Origin: Manihot esculenta
Lineage: Eukaryota; Streptophyta; Magnoliopsida; Malpighiales; Euphorbiaceae
Assembly (NCBI RefSeq): GCF_001659605.2
Contig: NC_035172.2
Span: 29,067,342 to 29,131,341 of the forward strand
Direction: 5' to 3'
DNA length: 64,000 nucleotides
The notes under the pieces are model-generated. The model was not told the DNA's origin. It saw nothing but the letters and a program-made list of their open reading frames with translations, and did not search any database. Of the stretch, positions 21,893 to 32,382 are shown one piece after another (position 1 is the first letter of the stretch; every line of letters begins with the position of its first letter). The translations under genes and the position numbers were made by a program.

Positions 21893-22061
21893 CTTTTCTT
21901 CTTCTGTTTACATCAAAAGACCTTCTAGGGTCCCTTGACGTTTCACCTCTATTGGTCCTACTCAACCATACTCTTGACGGAGTAATTGGAGGAAGGGCAT
22001 CCATGCCCTCATTTTCAGGTGGAACTCCGGTCAATCGTGCAGATTAACGTGAGCCTCGCAT
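21893..22061 (-). pseudogene. Element G gag N-terminus, split from the rest by element B
   Basis: On the - strand an ATG at 22061 begins MRGSR, then a TAA where element B has an arginine codon, then [13 protein letters not shown] and [15 protein letters not shown], which matches the N-terminus of the element B gag. It breaks off exactly at the target duplication CTTTT and continues at 12132. Confidence 0.9.
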
Positions 22062-22310
22062 CCTATTTTTTGAAAGACAACATATATCACATAACATTAG
22101 CATCATATGGTGAAACACACATGAACCCACAACATATACATAACATATCATTAATGCACATGCATAACATCATATCATTACACATAAGCATACATTCATC
22201 AAGACAGGACTCTAAATCCTATCCTAGTGGACATGATTTTTCCTAATGTGATTGCCCTTTCATAACATCTATGAGCCCAACACTCTCTAGGTCTGACCAT
22301 ATGAACCTCG

Positions 22311-22323
22311 GGCTCTGATACCA
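22311..22323 (-). promoter_or_regulatory. Primer binding site of element G (tRNA-iMet)
   Basis: ggctctgatacca on the plus strand is TGGTATCAGAGCC on the - strand, three bases from the 5' LTR edge at 22327. Confidence 0.88.
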
Positions 22324-22326
22324 CTC

Positions 22327-24415
22327 TGTAACGACCCGGAAGCCGAACCGCTACCGGCGCTAGGATTCAGATTGACTTAAGATTGTCAGAACTAGTAGCA
22401 AGCCTACTATACATCCTGTGTACCTGTTAAAATTCTATACATGATCATACATTATCACAAAAACTTAAACATTCCATGAAACCAAGCTCAACCTGTACAC
22501 GTATCATACTGAAAACATAAAACCCATACTAGAGCCCTCATCAAATGCTCTAGTATGGTTAACATCACATGCCTCAAGTTTGGTTCAAACATAACTCATA
22601 ATTAAAAACTTTTACATACTGATCATGTTAACAGGGATTACAAAGGTAAAGAAAACTAGGGCCAAGCACAATTCTAATCCATTAAAATTTACATGTCCAT
22701 ACTATACTATTACATTTATCTATACCAGCTACTAAGCCGACTTCCTGAGCTATCTTCGACCCTGCAAACCTGGGGTTAGGGGGAAAGGGATAAGCTACAA
22801 GAGGCTAGTGAGCAGAACATAAAAGCAGTGTAATAAACATATGCTCGTATGAAATGCATCACAACATAAACAATTCACATCAAGATGAACTTGTCACCAG
22901 TAACCTTCTACATATTCCAATGTGCCCGGCCCTCGAGGGAGCTCCTCAGGACTTTCACTTAAACATAACATAATATATTCATAATGCCAGGGGCATAGAA
23001 TGGGCAAGCCCTGGTCTTTCCCTTACATCGTGCCAGGGGCGTAGAATGGGCAAGCCCTAGTCTTTCCATATCATAACATATCATAGCATCTCGAGGGCTA
23101 GTGGGCCATCCAATATTCATCCACATCAACAGTAAATTATGCAATGCATCATATTCGTGAATTCTAATGCAAACATCCTAATACATAAACATGGCATTCG
23201 TGATGCATGAACATGCTTAAAAGTTTGATTACTTTAAAACTATAGATTAGTTTAGTTCTACTCACCTCTGGCTAACACTCGCCTAAAACTGGTGCAGTTA
23301 TCTCAATGCAGGCCTCTACGGTCTCCCAGGTCCGATCTTACACAGATGGACTCAAATGAGGGACCAAACATAACTATTACATGACTCTTAAACAACTCCC
23401 CATAAACCCTCTTAAACATACTAGAACATGAATACAAAACAAGCAAAAGAAGGCTGGGCAGGGGACTTTTGGCGGTCGAAGGTCCTCCACAGATCCGAAA
23501 GTCAGGGACTTTCGGAGGCAGGTTCGGCGGCCTAAACCCCTTCACAGATCCGAAAGTCCATGCTTCCGGGGGTAGGTTAGGCAGCCAAAAGGCTGCCTTC
23601 ACCAGCAGGTTCGGCGGCCGAACCTGGGTTCTCCAGCAAGGCAGAATCCGATTCTGCCCTATAAACTCAGCCACCAAAACTCTCAAATCCTCACACCCAA
23701 CTCCTCAAAACATGCATACTCACTCATCAAGCATAAGGGGCATAAAAACTAGTCTAAACCTCAACAAACAACAATAAAAACTCATAAGAGCAAACATTCA
23801 TCATCAAAACTAACACAAACTCTAAAACTTTAGATCTAACCATTTCATGCATTATTAACCCTTTACCCCTTCTTAAAACTTGATTAAAACATAAGAAAAG
23901 CAAAAATCTAGGCTTACCTCTTGGAGATCTAAAGATGACAGTAACCCCAATGTGGAGATGAGGTAAAATGGTCTCCGGAGGTCTCCAAGGTTTCAAAACT
24001 TGGATTAAAGCTCAAATCTTCAAAAACAAGGCAAAACTCATGAATTTCTTAAGAGATTTGAAGGAAAAACAACAAGAATCACAATGGAAGGGCATGGACG
24101 TACCTCTGCCCGAAAATGGAGAGAAAGCTCTCCCATTTTTGGGCTGAAGGCCTCTTATAGGTGGCTGGATAAACCACCTTTGGGGGCCGAAAGGGGAGGT
24201 CCCGCGGCGGCACCACCTTCGGCGGCCGAACCTGGTTTTCCCCTCCAAAACTATTTTCTTCAAAACTCTTTTCTTTCTTTCTTAAAACCTTAAAATTTTA
24301 AAAATTCATTTTATAAAAACCTTATTTTACCCTTCCTAAGGAGATTCCAGCTTTGGAATTCCAGGTTCTAATGGAGATTCCGTCAAAAGATTGGAATTCC
24401 GACGCCGGAGTCTAG
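22327..24415 (-). repeat. Element G 5' LTR, lacking its terminal 12 bp
   Basis: On the - strand it ends CGGGTCGTTACA at plus 22327. The outer end stops at gccggagtctag (24415) where the intact LTR would go on to ccgggtattaca, so about 12 terminal bases are missing and gag sequence of element F follows directly. It contains the palindromes (23470-23620 and 24180-24230), a short array (22916-23070) and a T-rich tract (24240-24330). Confidence 0.85.
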
Positions 24416-25801
24416 AACACACCCTGAAACACCATCTCCAACCAAGAACTCCAAACTATAGCCCTCCAACTGCAAAACACTGCCCATTGGCTAGGACAAA
24501 TAATGCAACAAAGGGGTCTCAATACCCCCATTGAATGTATTTTCCTTAGTAGAGGGAACCCCTACCATAGAACCTCAACCCACCTTTAACCACCTAGTTC
24601 CTCAGCAAAGCAGCCATAGAACCGGAGTAGGGAGCAAAGGAGTTGATAGGGAGGAGAAGCCAATAGCTAGAGCTCAGGGAAGAATAGTGAGAGAGCTCAT
24701 CGAGAACGACGAGGCAGAAAGTTATTCTAAGAAAACTGCCAAAAGAACAGAGAGTGAGGAATGGAAGGAAAGGTATCGCTTGGAGAAGAGACCCAGACCA
24801 GAGGAAGAAGATGTAGATCAAAAGCTGCAGAAGATGAGGGAGCAGCTCCTGGCCGAGCTAGGGGCAAAGGACCACAGTCAGACTCTTTTGCCCACCTCCT
24901 CGCCTTTTTCAGGGTGGATCCAATAGGAGACCATTCCCAAGAAGTTCATGATGCCTCCTATGGCGACGTATGATGGGACGAGAAACCCAAGGGAGCACAT
25001 CTTGAACTATAAGATGTTCATAGAGCTGCAAACCCTGTTGGATGCCTTGATGTGCAAGGTATTCCCTACAACACTCTCAGGACTAGCGAGGGCCTGGTTT
25101 AACAGCTTGGAAGCTGGGAGTATCAGGAGCTTTGCGACCTCAGCAACATTTTCATCAGCCGGTTCATAGCATGAGTTTCGGCTAAGAGAAAAACCAGTTA
25201 CCTGGAGACAGTCAGGCAAAGGAAAAATGAGTCCCTGCGAGAATGTATAGCCCGTTTCAATACGGAGGCCCTACAAATCCCAGAGCTGGATGAAAGTCAA
25301 GCTGTGGAAGCCATACAGAAGGGAACCACCTCTTCGGAGTTCTTTAGATCGCTGAGCAGAAAGCCACTCACCTCTCTGGCAGAACTAATGAAAAGAGAAG
25401 AGAAATATATAAGGCAAGACGACGCCTTAACCACTAGCAGATTTGCTAGAGAGGCTGTAGATAGGGGGAAAGCCCTAGAAGAAAAAAGGTCAGAGAGGTT
25501 GGAAAGGAGACAAAACAAAGGCCCAGAGACGTACAGGCAACCTTGGGACAGGAGAGAGCAGAGACCGTTTCCACCTCGGGTCCCTGAGACAATAACCCCC
25601 CTCAATGTCTTAAGAGCCGAAGTGCTCATGGCGATTCAAGACAAGGAGTTCCTTCAATGGCCCAAACCCATAAGGGCCGAAGCAAGTCGGAGGGACCCTG
25701 ACAAGTATTGCCAACACCACCGTACCCATGGCCACAATACTAACAACTGTTACCAGCTAATTAGTGAGATCGAGAGGCTGATAAAAAGGGGACACCTCTA
25801 G
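24416..25801 (+). pseudogene. Element F gag (broken)
   Basis: Capsid polyprotein in several frames: a charged N-terminal region (24531-24926), then capsid (24948-25169; MPPMATYDGTRNPREHI, FPTTLSGLARAWFNSL), RFNTEALQIPELDES and REEKYIRQDDAL (up to about 25420), and a basic C-terminal part with a CQHHRTHGHNTNNC knuckle-like segment (25708-25750). The order and motifs match Tat-lineage gag (YDG..P..H, FP.TL.G.A..WF). A stop near 25170 and frame changes near 24930 and 25290 break it. Confidence 0.82.
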
Positions 25802-26330
25802 AATTTTGTGAAGAAGCCTGAAGGAGAAAGACCCCAGCCGAACCCCACCACAGAAAGGCCCCGCAGACAAGGGGCAGGCCCAATAAATGATGGTTTCAGT
25901 GGAACCATTAACATGATCTTTGGGGGGACTGGAGGCCGGATGAGCAGGAGGGGGAGGAAGAGGAGCCGAGATGGGGAGGGGAGCAGCAGCGAGGTTTTGC
26001 AAGTAGTAGAGCACTCCTCAGCAATCATCTCTTTCTCCCATAAGGACGCCCATGGCATTCAAATGCCTCATTATGATGCCCTTTTCATTGAGGCTGTCAT
26101 CCACAATTACCGAGTCCGAAAGATCCTGGTTGATGATGGAAGCAAGGTGAATCTACTGCCGTTCAGGGTCTTCCAACAGATGGGAATACCAGAGGAGCAA
26201 CTGGTGAGGGATCAGGCCCCAGTGAAGGGAATCGGAGGGACCCCCGTGGCCGTGGAAGGAAAGGTGAAGGTGGCTTTGACTTTGGGAGAGCCACCTCTGT
26301 CCCGGACTCACTACATAGTGTTTTGGTAGT
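25802..26330 (+). pseudogene. Element F protease region (broken)
   Basis: Open frame 25808-26329. A glycine/arginine-rich linker is followed by the aspartic protease: HYDALFIEAVIHNYRVRKIL then VDDGSKVNLLP, where DDG stands for the usual DTG/DSG catalytic motif, and FQQMGIPEEQL. The frame is lost at about 26323 by a missing T, and the protease end (LPLSYNAILGRP) continues in the next frame. Expected role: processing of the gag-pol polyprotein. Confidence 0.8.
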
Positions 26331-27303
26331 GAAGCTCCCATTGAGCTACAACGCAATATTGGGAAGGCCTGTACTATATGACTTTGAAGCGATGACCAGC
26401 ATCAGGTACCTGACCATGAAATTTCCAACAGAGGCAGGTGTGGGAGTAGTTTGGGGAAGTCAAGAGGAAGCAAGGGCAGTTTACTTGGCCACAGTGGTAG
26501 AACCGGGCTCACCAGAGGAGGGAATCAAGTCGGAGGTCATGGAGGTTAGAGACGAGAAGAAAGAGGCAAGAACAAAGCTTGTGGGGGAGTTAGAAACCTT
26601 CCCACTATTAGAAGAAGACACAGACAAGGTTTTTAGCAACAACGCCGGCCTGACCAAAGAGCAAAAAGTGGCTGTAATGACCCTAATCCGAAGCCATGCT
26701 TCGAGCTTCGCTTGGAAGCCATCTGACATGCCTGGAATAGATCCAGAGGTGATGACCCACAAGCTGAATGTTCTTCCCAGAGAAAAATCGATAAATTAGA
26801 AGAAGATGGTGGTAGAGAAGGAGAAGCAGCACGCCACCAGGGAGGAGGTGCAAAAATTAAAAGAGGCAGGGTTCATCAGGGAAGTCATGTACCCACAGTG
26901 GTTAGCAAACCCTGTGTTAGTTAAAAAAGCCAAAGGCAAGTATAGAATGTGTATAGACTTTACCGACCTGAACTAGGCCTGTCCCAAAGATTGTTATCCC
27001 CTCCCTGATATTAAAAAAATGGTCGATTCTACGGCCGATTTCGATTATATGTCATCTCTGGATACAATGTTTGGTTATCATCAAATCCCAATGGACAAGT
27101 CGGACAAAGAGAAGACCTCGTTCATAATGGAGGACGGGACTTATTGTTATAGGGCTATGCCCTTCGGGTTGAAAAATACAGGGGTGACATATCAAAGGCT
27201 GATGAATAAAATTTTCAAAGGGCAGATAGGGAGGAATGTGGAAGTGTATGTAGATGACATGGTGGTGAAAAGTCAGACCTTTAGCAGCACTTGGCAGATC
27301 TAA
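26331..27303 (+). pseudogene. Element F reverse transcriptase (broken)
   Basis: From the protease end (YNAILGRPVLYDFEA) through a linker to reverse transcriptase: EAGFIREVMYPQWLANPVL, KYRMCIDFTDLN, SSLDTMFGYHQIPM, AMPFGLKNTGVTYQRLMNK and the active-site box YVDDMVVKS with both aspartates kept (about 27246-27272). Stops at 26797 (probably AAG to TAG) and after FTDLN (about 26975), and a shift at 27300, disable it. Confidence 0.9.
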
Positions 27304-28099
27304 AAGAAGTATTCGGGTGCTGGAGCAATCTAGAATGAGGTTGAACCCGGCTAAGTGCACTTTTTTCATCAGAGGTGGAAAGTTTCTAGGATACATAGTC
27401 AGTGGAAAGGGTATAGAGCCAAATCCAGAGAAGGTGGAAGCCATACTGAAGATGCCCGGGCCGACCTGTGTGAGAGATGTACAGAGGCTCACGGGGAGGG
27501 TGGTAGCACTTAACTGTTTCATGTCCAAGTCAACAGAAAGGTGCCTACCATTCTTTAAGAAGCTAAGGAAGGTTCCAAACTTCGAATGGATTGAGAACTG
27601 CCAGCAGGCCTTCAAGAGCCTCAAGCAATACCTCAGTTTGCCACACGTGCTTAGTAGCCCACAAGCCAGCGAATAACTCCTGATCTACTTGGCAGCCTCA
27701 AAACAAGCTATAAGTGTCGTGCTAGTAAGAGAAGAAGGAGGAGAGCAGAAGCCAATATTTTACGTCAGCAAGGTGTTCAAAGGCGCCGAGGTCAAATACT
27801 TGAACATAGAGAAGCTGGCATACGCTCTGTTATTAGCAGTAAGGAAATTCAGGGTATACCTTGAAAGCCATCAAGGAGTAGTGATGTCAAATCAGCCCCT
27901 AAAGAAGATCCTTCAAAGACCAGAGACGTCAGGTCGGATGTTGGCTTGGTCTGTTGAGATTAGTCCGTATTTCCTGGAATATCAACCTCGGATAGCCATC
28001 AAAGCTCAAGTTCTTGCTGACTTCATAGCAGAATGCTCGTTCAATGAAGAACAAATGGAGTCTAGGGAGAAGCCAAAGGGTGTGTCAGGAGGAAAATAG
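27304..28099 (+). pseudogene. Element F RT thumb and first RNase H (broken)
   Basis: Contains LEQSRMRLNPAKCTFFI, GKFLGYIVSGKGIEPNPEK and the tether KLRKVPNFEWIENCQQAF, then the Ty3/gypsy-type RNase H: LLIYLAASKQAISVVLVREE, FYVSKVFKGAE and the typical end VLADFIAEC. The aspartate usual in the first motif (D.S..A) is not visible (LAASKQAI, as in many Tat elements). A TAA at about 27674 interrupts it. In the Tat lineage this domain has degenerated and a second RNase H takes over. Confidence 0.85.
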
Positions 28100-28552
28100 G
28101 AGGAACAACCCCCACCAGAATTCAGTTGGAAGTTATTTATAGATGGAGCGTCTAATGCTGGGGGCAGCTGTACTGGAATAATACTGAAAGGACCTGAAGG
28201 GTTTAAGGTCTGTTATGGCTTCGAATGGAGTTCACTGCCTCAAAGAACATAGCAGGGTACGAAGTCTTGATAAATGGGATGCTGATAGTAATGGAAATAG
28301 GAGCAACCGACCTAAAAATAAACAGCGACTCTCATCTGGTGATCAATCAGATAACTGGGGCATACTAGGCAAGTAACCCCACCATGCAGAAGTACCTGGC
28401 GAATGTGAAGGTTGTAAAGGCTGAGCTCGGGGAGCAAGGAATCATTGTACAGTATCAGAGGATACCTAGAGAAGAGAACGAGGAAGTAGACCTGCTCAAC
28501 CATTTGTCTAAAGAAGAGTTAGAGCAACTCCCAGATTAAGTATACGTACAAC
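28100..28552 (+). pseudogene. Element F second, archaeal-type RNase H (broken)
   Basis: Begins FSWKLFIDGASNAGGSCTGI, which is the first catalytic aspartate motif of the additional RNase H of Tat elements. Also visible are KNIAGYEVLINGM, where the second acidic residue (usually NNEAEYEALI) is altered, LKINSDSHLVINQITGAY with the third aspartate, and REENEEVDLLNHLS at the end. Shifts near 28230 and stops near 28366 break the frame. The segment runs straight into the left target duplication ACAAC of the family A insertion. Confidence 0.85.
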
Positions 28553-30159
28553 TGACTCGCGGTTGTCGAAGCCGGTCAAAAATAACCATTCTGGTTATCA
28601 ACAATTTTACAAATGTAGATAGTGGTGAAAGGATCGAATCCACAGGAAATTGAAAACTTATCTATTTTTCTCAACAAGACCAAAAGAATTAACTGAAAGC
28701 GCAACTGAAAGAAAAATAAACTGAAACGAGATAAAGCTGAAAGCAAACAGACTGAAAGTAAAATGGGGGGGTTTTGAGATTGATTTAATTAAGCAACTAC
28801 TGAAAACAATTAAATAAGCGAATAATAAATTAAAAGGGAAATCAATAATGGGAAAGGTCTAGTTGAAGAGTTGGATCCACTTCAGTTGTTTGGATTGATC
28901 ATTGAAACTTATGTTCTTTTAATTGATTCAATAGATTAGTTATGGAGATGGAAGACACTTCTCACCACCATGTCTCTCCTTATGATTAAACCAATTAGGG
29001 AACGTCCTCTAATTAATTACTAATTAATAAATTTCCAAGGAACGTCTTTGGGCCTTTGGCATAAAAACAATTGTTAATTGCATGAAGAGATAGAGAGATC
29101 CAATCCTAGCTACTCAAACACATGAGATGTTGCTACATCATACAATTTCCTTAGTTTTTACACCAAGTATTCTTGTGTTTGAACAATCCAATCAATTACG
29201 GACTTGAAATTATCCAAACTAACAATATATTATCTTGCAATTAAAAATCAAGTGGCCAATTTGATCAAAACAACAAAGTAATAATAGATTCAAGCATCAA
29301 ATTGTATGAATATTGAACAAACCAAAGAAAAACAGTTTATGTTCAGATCTCACAATCCACAAAACAACTTAAGTTTCAACCAATCTTCAACTAGAATAAA
29401 AGGTTTCAGCCACTCATGGCTGAAACAAAAACCAAAAATAAAGAAAGGAAGAAGAAGAGATGGTGTCACTTGTAATCCCGTAGGTGTGTCCAAGGGAGAG
29501 TTGAAAAAGCATGGGGAGGCTCCTTATGTGTCTTTTTATAGTTGAAAGTGTTGCCCTAGGTCTCCTTGCTGCCCAAGAGGTACTTGCTGCCCAAGTTGTG
29601 TCTGAAAAGGAAAGAATCGCGTTGCAAGCTCTTTAGAAGGTAGGTGGCACGCGGAAGGCTCTTCAGAAGGAAGGTGTGCGCGCGGATGGATGTGCAAAAG
29701 GAAAAGATATTCTGTCCAGTCTTTCCTTTTTAGGTGGAGCCTTCGTTTGAATTTTGAATGCTGAATGCAGAAGAGGCAAGTGCATCTTCTTGAAATCTTG
29801 CTGCCTAAATAGGAAGATCTGACTGCTGCAGTGTGTGCACATCTTTGAACAAGGAAAGAAAGATCTGCGATTTGAATTTCAAATAATCTTCTGACTGAGC
29901 TTTCCTTATTTGCTTTTACTTCTGTACTTTCCTTATTTGAAAACTTTCATTTTTTGAAAACTTTTCTTATTTGAAATCTTTTCTTTTTTGGCACTTTCTA
30001 TATTTGTCATATTTTTGGCAGTTTTAAGAGCATTTTCACCAGATTGTCTCTTTATACCTAATATCTGCAAAACATGATTAAAACCACAAAATTAGGCAGA
30101 AATGGTGTAAAATAACATCAATAATATTATGATAAAATGGGCTAAAATATGCTCTATCA
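28553..30159 (-). repeat. Family A LTR 1 (outer 3' LTR)
   Basis: 1607 bp. On the - strand it starts TGATAGAGCATATTTTAGCC (plus 30159) after the polypurine tract and ends CGACAACCGCGAGTCA (plus 28553). TATA is at about 29534 (ttttatagttg). The U3 part (29930-30030) has repeats of a TTTCCTTATTTGAAAAC-like unit, the reverse of the GGAAAGTT repeats in A1. Confidence 0.92.
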
Positions 30160-31175
30160 AATACCCCCACACCTAGCCTTTTGCTTGTCCTCAAGTAAAT
30201 AAACATTGTCGAACAAGCTTTCTTTGCTACTTGATCCTTATTTCTACTTAAGCTCTTGCTTTAGACACTTATTTTGAATCATTGCAGTGAAGAATATATG
30301 CATCAAGGTTACTCATCTTCTTTCCTTGTTTCCCTTTACTTACCATGGCTAGGATTTGTTTTACTCAAGAGAGAGATTACACATGCACATGTTATTGTTC
30401 AGTTAAAACTTTTTCTAGCTTTCGGAGTGATTAGCCCTTACCTTGAAATGCTTTATTCAGCCTCTTGCACATTAATCTTACTTGAAAAAATCACTAACCT
30501 TTTGACGTGAAGGTACATATTTGTGATACCCACCCCCAGTTACTCAGTTGGTCACCTGACCAAGTGGCTACTAGCTCTGTTCATAGTCTTTCAACCATTG
30601 GAACAATTTTCAATTTGTGCTCATGAAGTCTAAGCCTTTGCTAAATTTCTTTAATCAATGCATTGGGCAAATCAACACCAATTGCTAAAACAAGTCATGT
30701 TAAGTTCATTCACACAACTTTCAATTCATTCTCTCTAATGAGTATCATCAATATATTTTTCACCATGGCAAGCTCAAAGATTCAATTCAAAAGGCAATTC
30801 TCAAATATGAATACAACTCACTGCAATTGATTCAACATAAGTTTAAAGAGTCATCACATCAATGGGGTCATGGAAAGAAAACTCATTCAACATAGCTCAT
30901 AAGTTTTAGTAGAGCAAATCAAAAAGAAGAAGATTGGTTGTGTGTGTGTGTTATTGAAAGCAAAAATGGAAAATTGAAAAAAACCACACTGAAAATGAAA
31001 ACAAAAATTCAAATTGAAAATCAAAGCAAAAATAAAAAAAATAAAGATTCAGAAATATGCACCCCCACACCTAAATCATGCATTGCCCTCAATGTATTGG
31101 AAAAATTAAAATGCAAAAGAAAACTGAGTACTCCCCTGGGTGTGGTGTGCATGGTGTGATCCACTTGATCAAGGA
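30160..31175 (-). other. A2 polypurine tract and 3' non-coding region
   Basis: No coding sequence. The - strand tract aaaggctaggtgtggggg abuts LTR 1. The remainder matches 353-1407 and 33965-34880, with no other recognisable signal. Confidence 0.7.
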
Positions 31176-31563
31176 TCAAGTAATTGGGGAAGGAAAAAGA
31201 GTCCCAACTGAATTGAGCGAAAAGTGTAGCACTCTTTTTGATATGGTCATTACCCATCCTATTTTTTCCATGTACTCATGAAGCAATATGATTAGCTTCT
31301 CCTCTTTCAGATGAGGTGTGCCTCTAGCCCTTATGTTTGTATTTTTGAGATGATTGGGCAGCACTTTGAACTCCAATTCATGTTTCTCTATGGCTAGCTG
31401 CAATTTTGTACTGAATTCAGGCAAAACAAACTCTACCTTATCCGGAGGTTTGGGCAGGCATTGATCCGTATGCTCCTTCAGTTTAGGTGCTTGGAATACC
31501 AATTGTTCCTTGTGAGCATGGGCTGTTTGCGTTGGATCTATGGCTGAATTGGTTTCCGGTTCC
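31176..31563 (-). CDS. A2 gag-like ORF, C-terminal part
   Basis: Minus-strand frame from PAHKEEPETNSAID through KPPDKVEFVLPEF to SPIT and a stop at 31176. It is the counterpart of the frame at 2-352. A stop at about 31585 (TTT/TAG in place of a glutamine codon) and the deletion upstream separate it from the N-terminal part at 31764-32261. Family-conserved; no domain recognised in this half. Confidence 0.6.
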
Positions 31564-31763
31564 TCTTTATGCGTAGGACTTACCTAAAAGGGATGATTGT
31601 CCTGCGGTTCAAGCTGAAGTGGCGTGCCTGGAATGCTCTCTGTCTGTGCAAGGTTGATCTGCGCACCAAGCTGAAATGGTGCGATCTGCTTTTGTTCATT
31701 CTGTGCATGGCTGCAATCCACCTGTTGGATGCAACAGCCAGTTTCTTTCAGTTCTGGCTCTTT

Positions 31764-32261
31764 CTAGCTCTCTTTTCTGCAAAGATCATGGTTCAAAATA
31801 TCATCTTTATTTATATAAAAGACATCTTTGCTCAAACAATCAATGATATCTAATGTCTCCATCATCTTCTTAAGTTGTTGATTGGTACTTGGAGGTTCTG
31901 GTTGGGCTTGATATCCTTGATAATTTTGGTAGTCGTTATCCCATGCATAACTGAAGTCTAGATAGTCTTTCCAACCTGGATTGTATGTGTTATAGTATGG
32001 ATCATGTCTTGGTTGTTCATAGAATCCTCTAAATGTATGTCTAGGTTGAGTATTGAATCTTTCAAACGCATGCGCTGGTTGGTTATACTCATAAAGTGTA
32101 GGACGTTGATCAGTTGGATGTCCTACATATGCGCAAATCCCACATGGCCTAGGTGGCTGGGATGCTTGAGCCTGTTGAGCTAGTCCTATGGCAAAATCTT
32201 TCATAACAGATGTGAGTTCAGAAAGTTGAGAATATAGAACAGATGTACTTACCTCATCCAT
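31764..32261 (-). CDS. A2 gag-like ORF, N-terminal part with altered zinc knuckle
   Basis: Starts MDEVSTSVLYSQLSEL. The region CGICAYVGHPTDQRPTL is an Athila-type gag cysteine-histidine motif in which the last cysteine is arginine; A3 keeps CGICAYVGHPTDQCPTL at about 47560-47600. Then come aromatic-rich repeats (YNQPAHAFERFNTQPRHTF, YYNTYNPGWKDYLDFSYAW). After METL the frame jumps to DIIDCLSKD: compared with A3 roughly 90 codons are deleted. A role in RNA packaging is the family expectation, but this copy is damaged. Confidence 0.65.
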   Translation of the reverse strand: MDEVSTSVLYSQLSELTSVMKDFAIGLAQQAQASQPPRPCGICAYVGHPTDQRPTLYEYNQPAHAFERFNTQPRHTFRGFYEQPRHDPYYNTYNPGWKDYLDFSYAWDNDYQNYQGYQAQPEPPSTNQQLKKMMETLDIIDCLSKDVFYINKDDILNHDLCRKES

Positions 32262-32360
32262 GATTCAGATCTGCAATGGTGGCTTCTTTAGACGCAGATT
32301 CGATGGTGCTTTGTTCCTGATTTGGTCCTGAAAGAAAAAATAGATTAGTTGACTCAATTC

Positions 32361-32376
32361 CCCGGCAACGGCGCCA
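32361..32376 (-). promoter_or_regulatory. A2 primer binding site (tRNA-Asp)
   Basis: Minus strand TGGCGCCGTTGCCGGG, complementary to the 3' end of plant tRNA-Asp, six or seven bases inside LTR 2. This site is characteristic of Athila-type elements. Confidence 0.85.
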
Positions 32377-32382
32377 ATTTTT

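Larger units (their letters stand above)
6893..24415 (-). mobile_element. Element G: decayed Tekay/Del Ty3-gypsy retrotransposon
   Basis: Minus-strand order is 5' LTR (24415-22327), primer site, gag start (22061), insertion of element B (21892-12133), rest of gag, protease, reverse transcriptase, RNase H, integrase, polypurine tract, then the first 330 bp of the 3' LTR (7222-6893). The coding part has many in-frame stops and changed catalytic residues, so the copy is dead. The LTR ends share TGTAATACCC with element B and the proteins are clearly homologous, but the LTRs differ enough to be a separate, older subfamily. Confidence 0.9.

Noticed and set aside
30274..30510. ORF starting MNHCSEEYMHQGYSS, also at 34079
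   Set aside because: Open in two copies only because the copies are similar; lies antisense in the family A 3' non-coding region and is not open at the matching place in A1.
32361..32376. tRNA-like sequence CCGGCAACGGCGCCA
   Set aside because: Only the 3' end complement of tRNA-Asp; it is the primer binding site of an Athila-type element and no tRNA gene is present.
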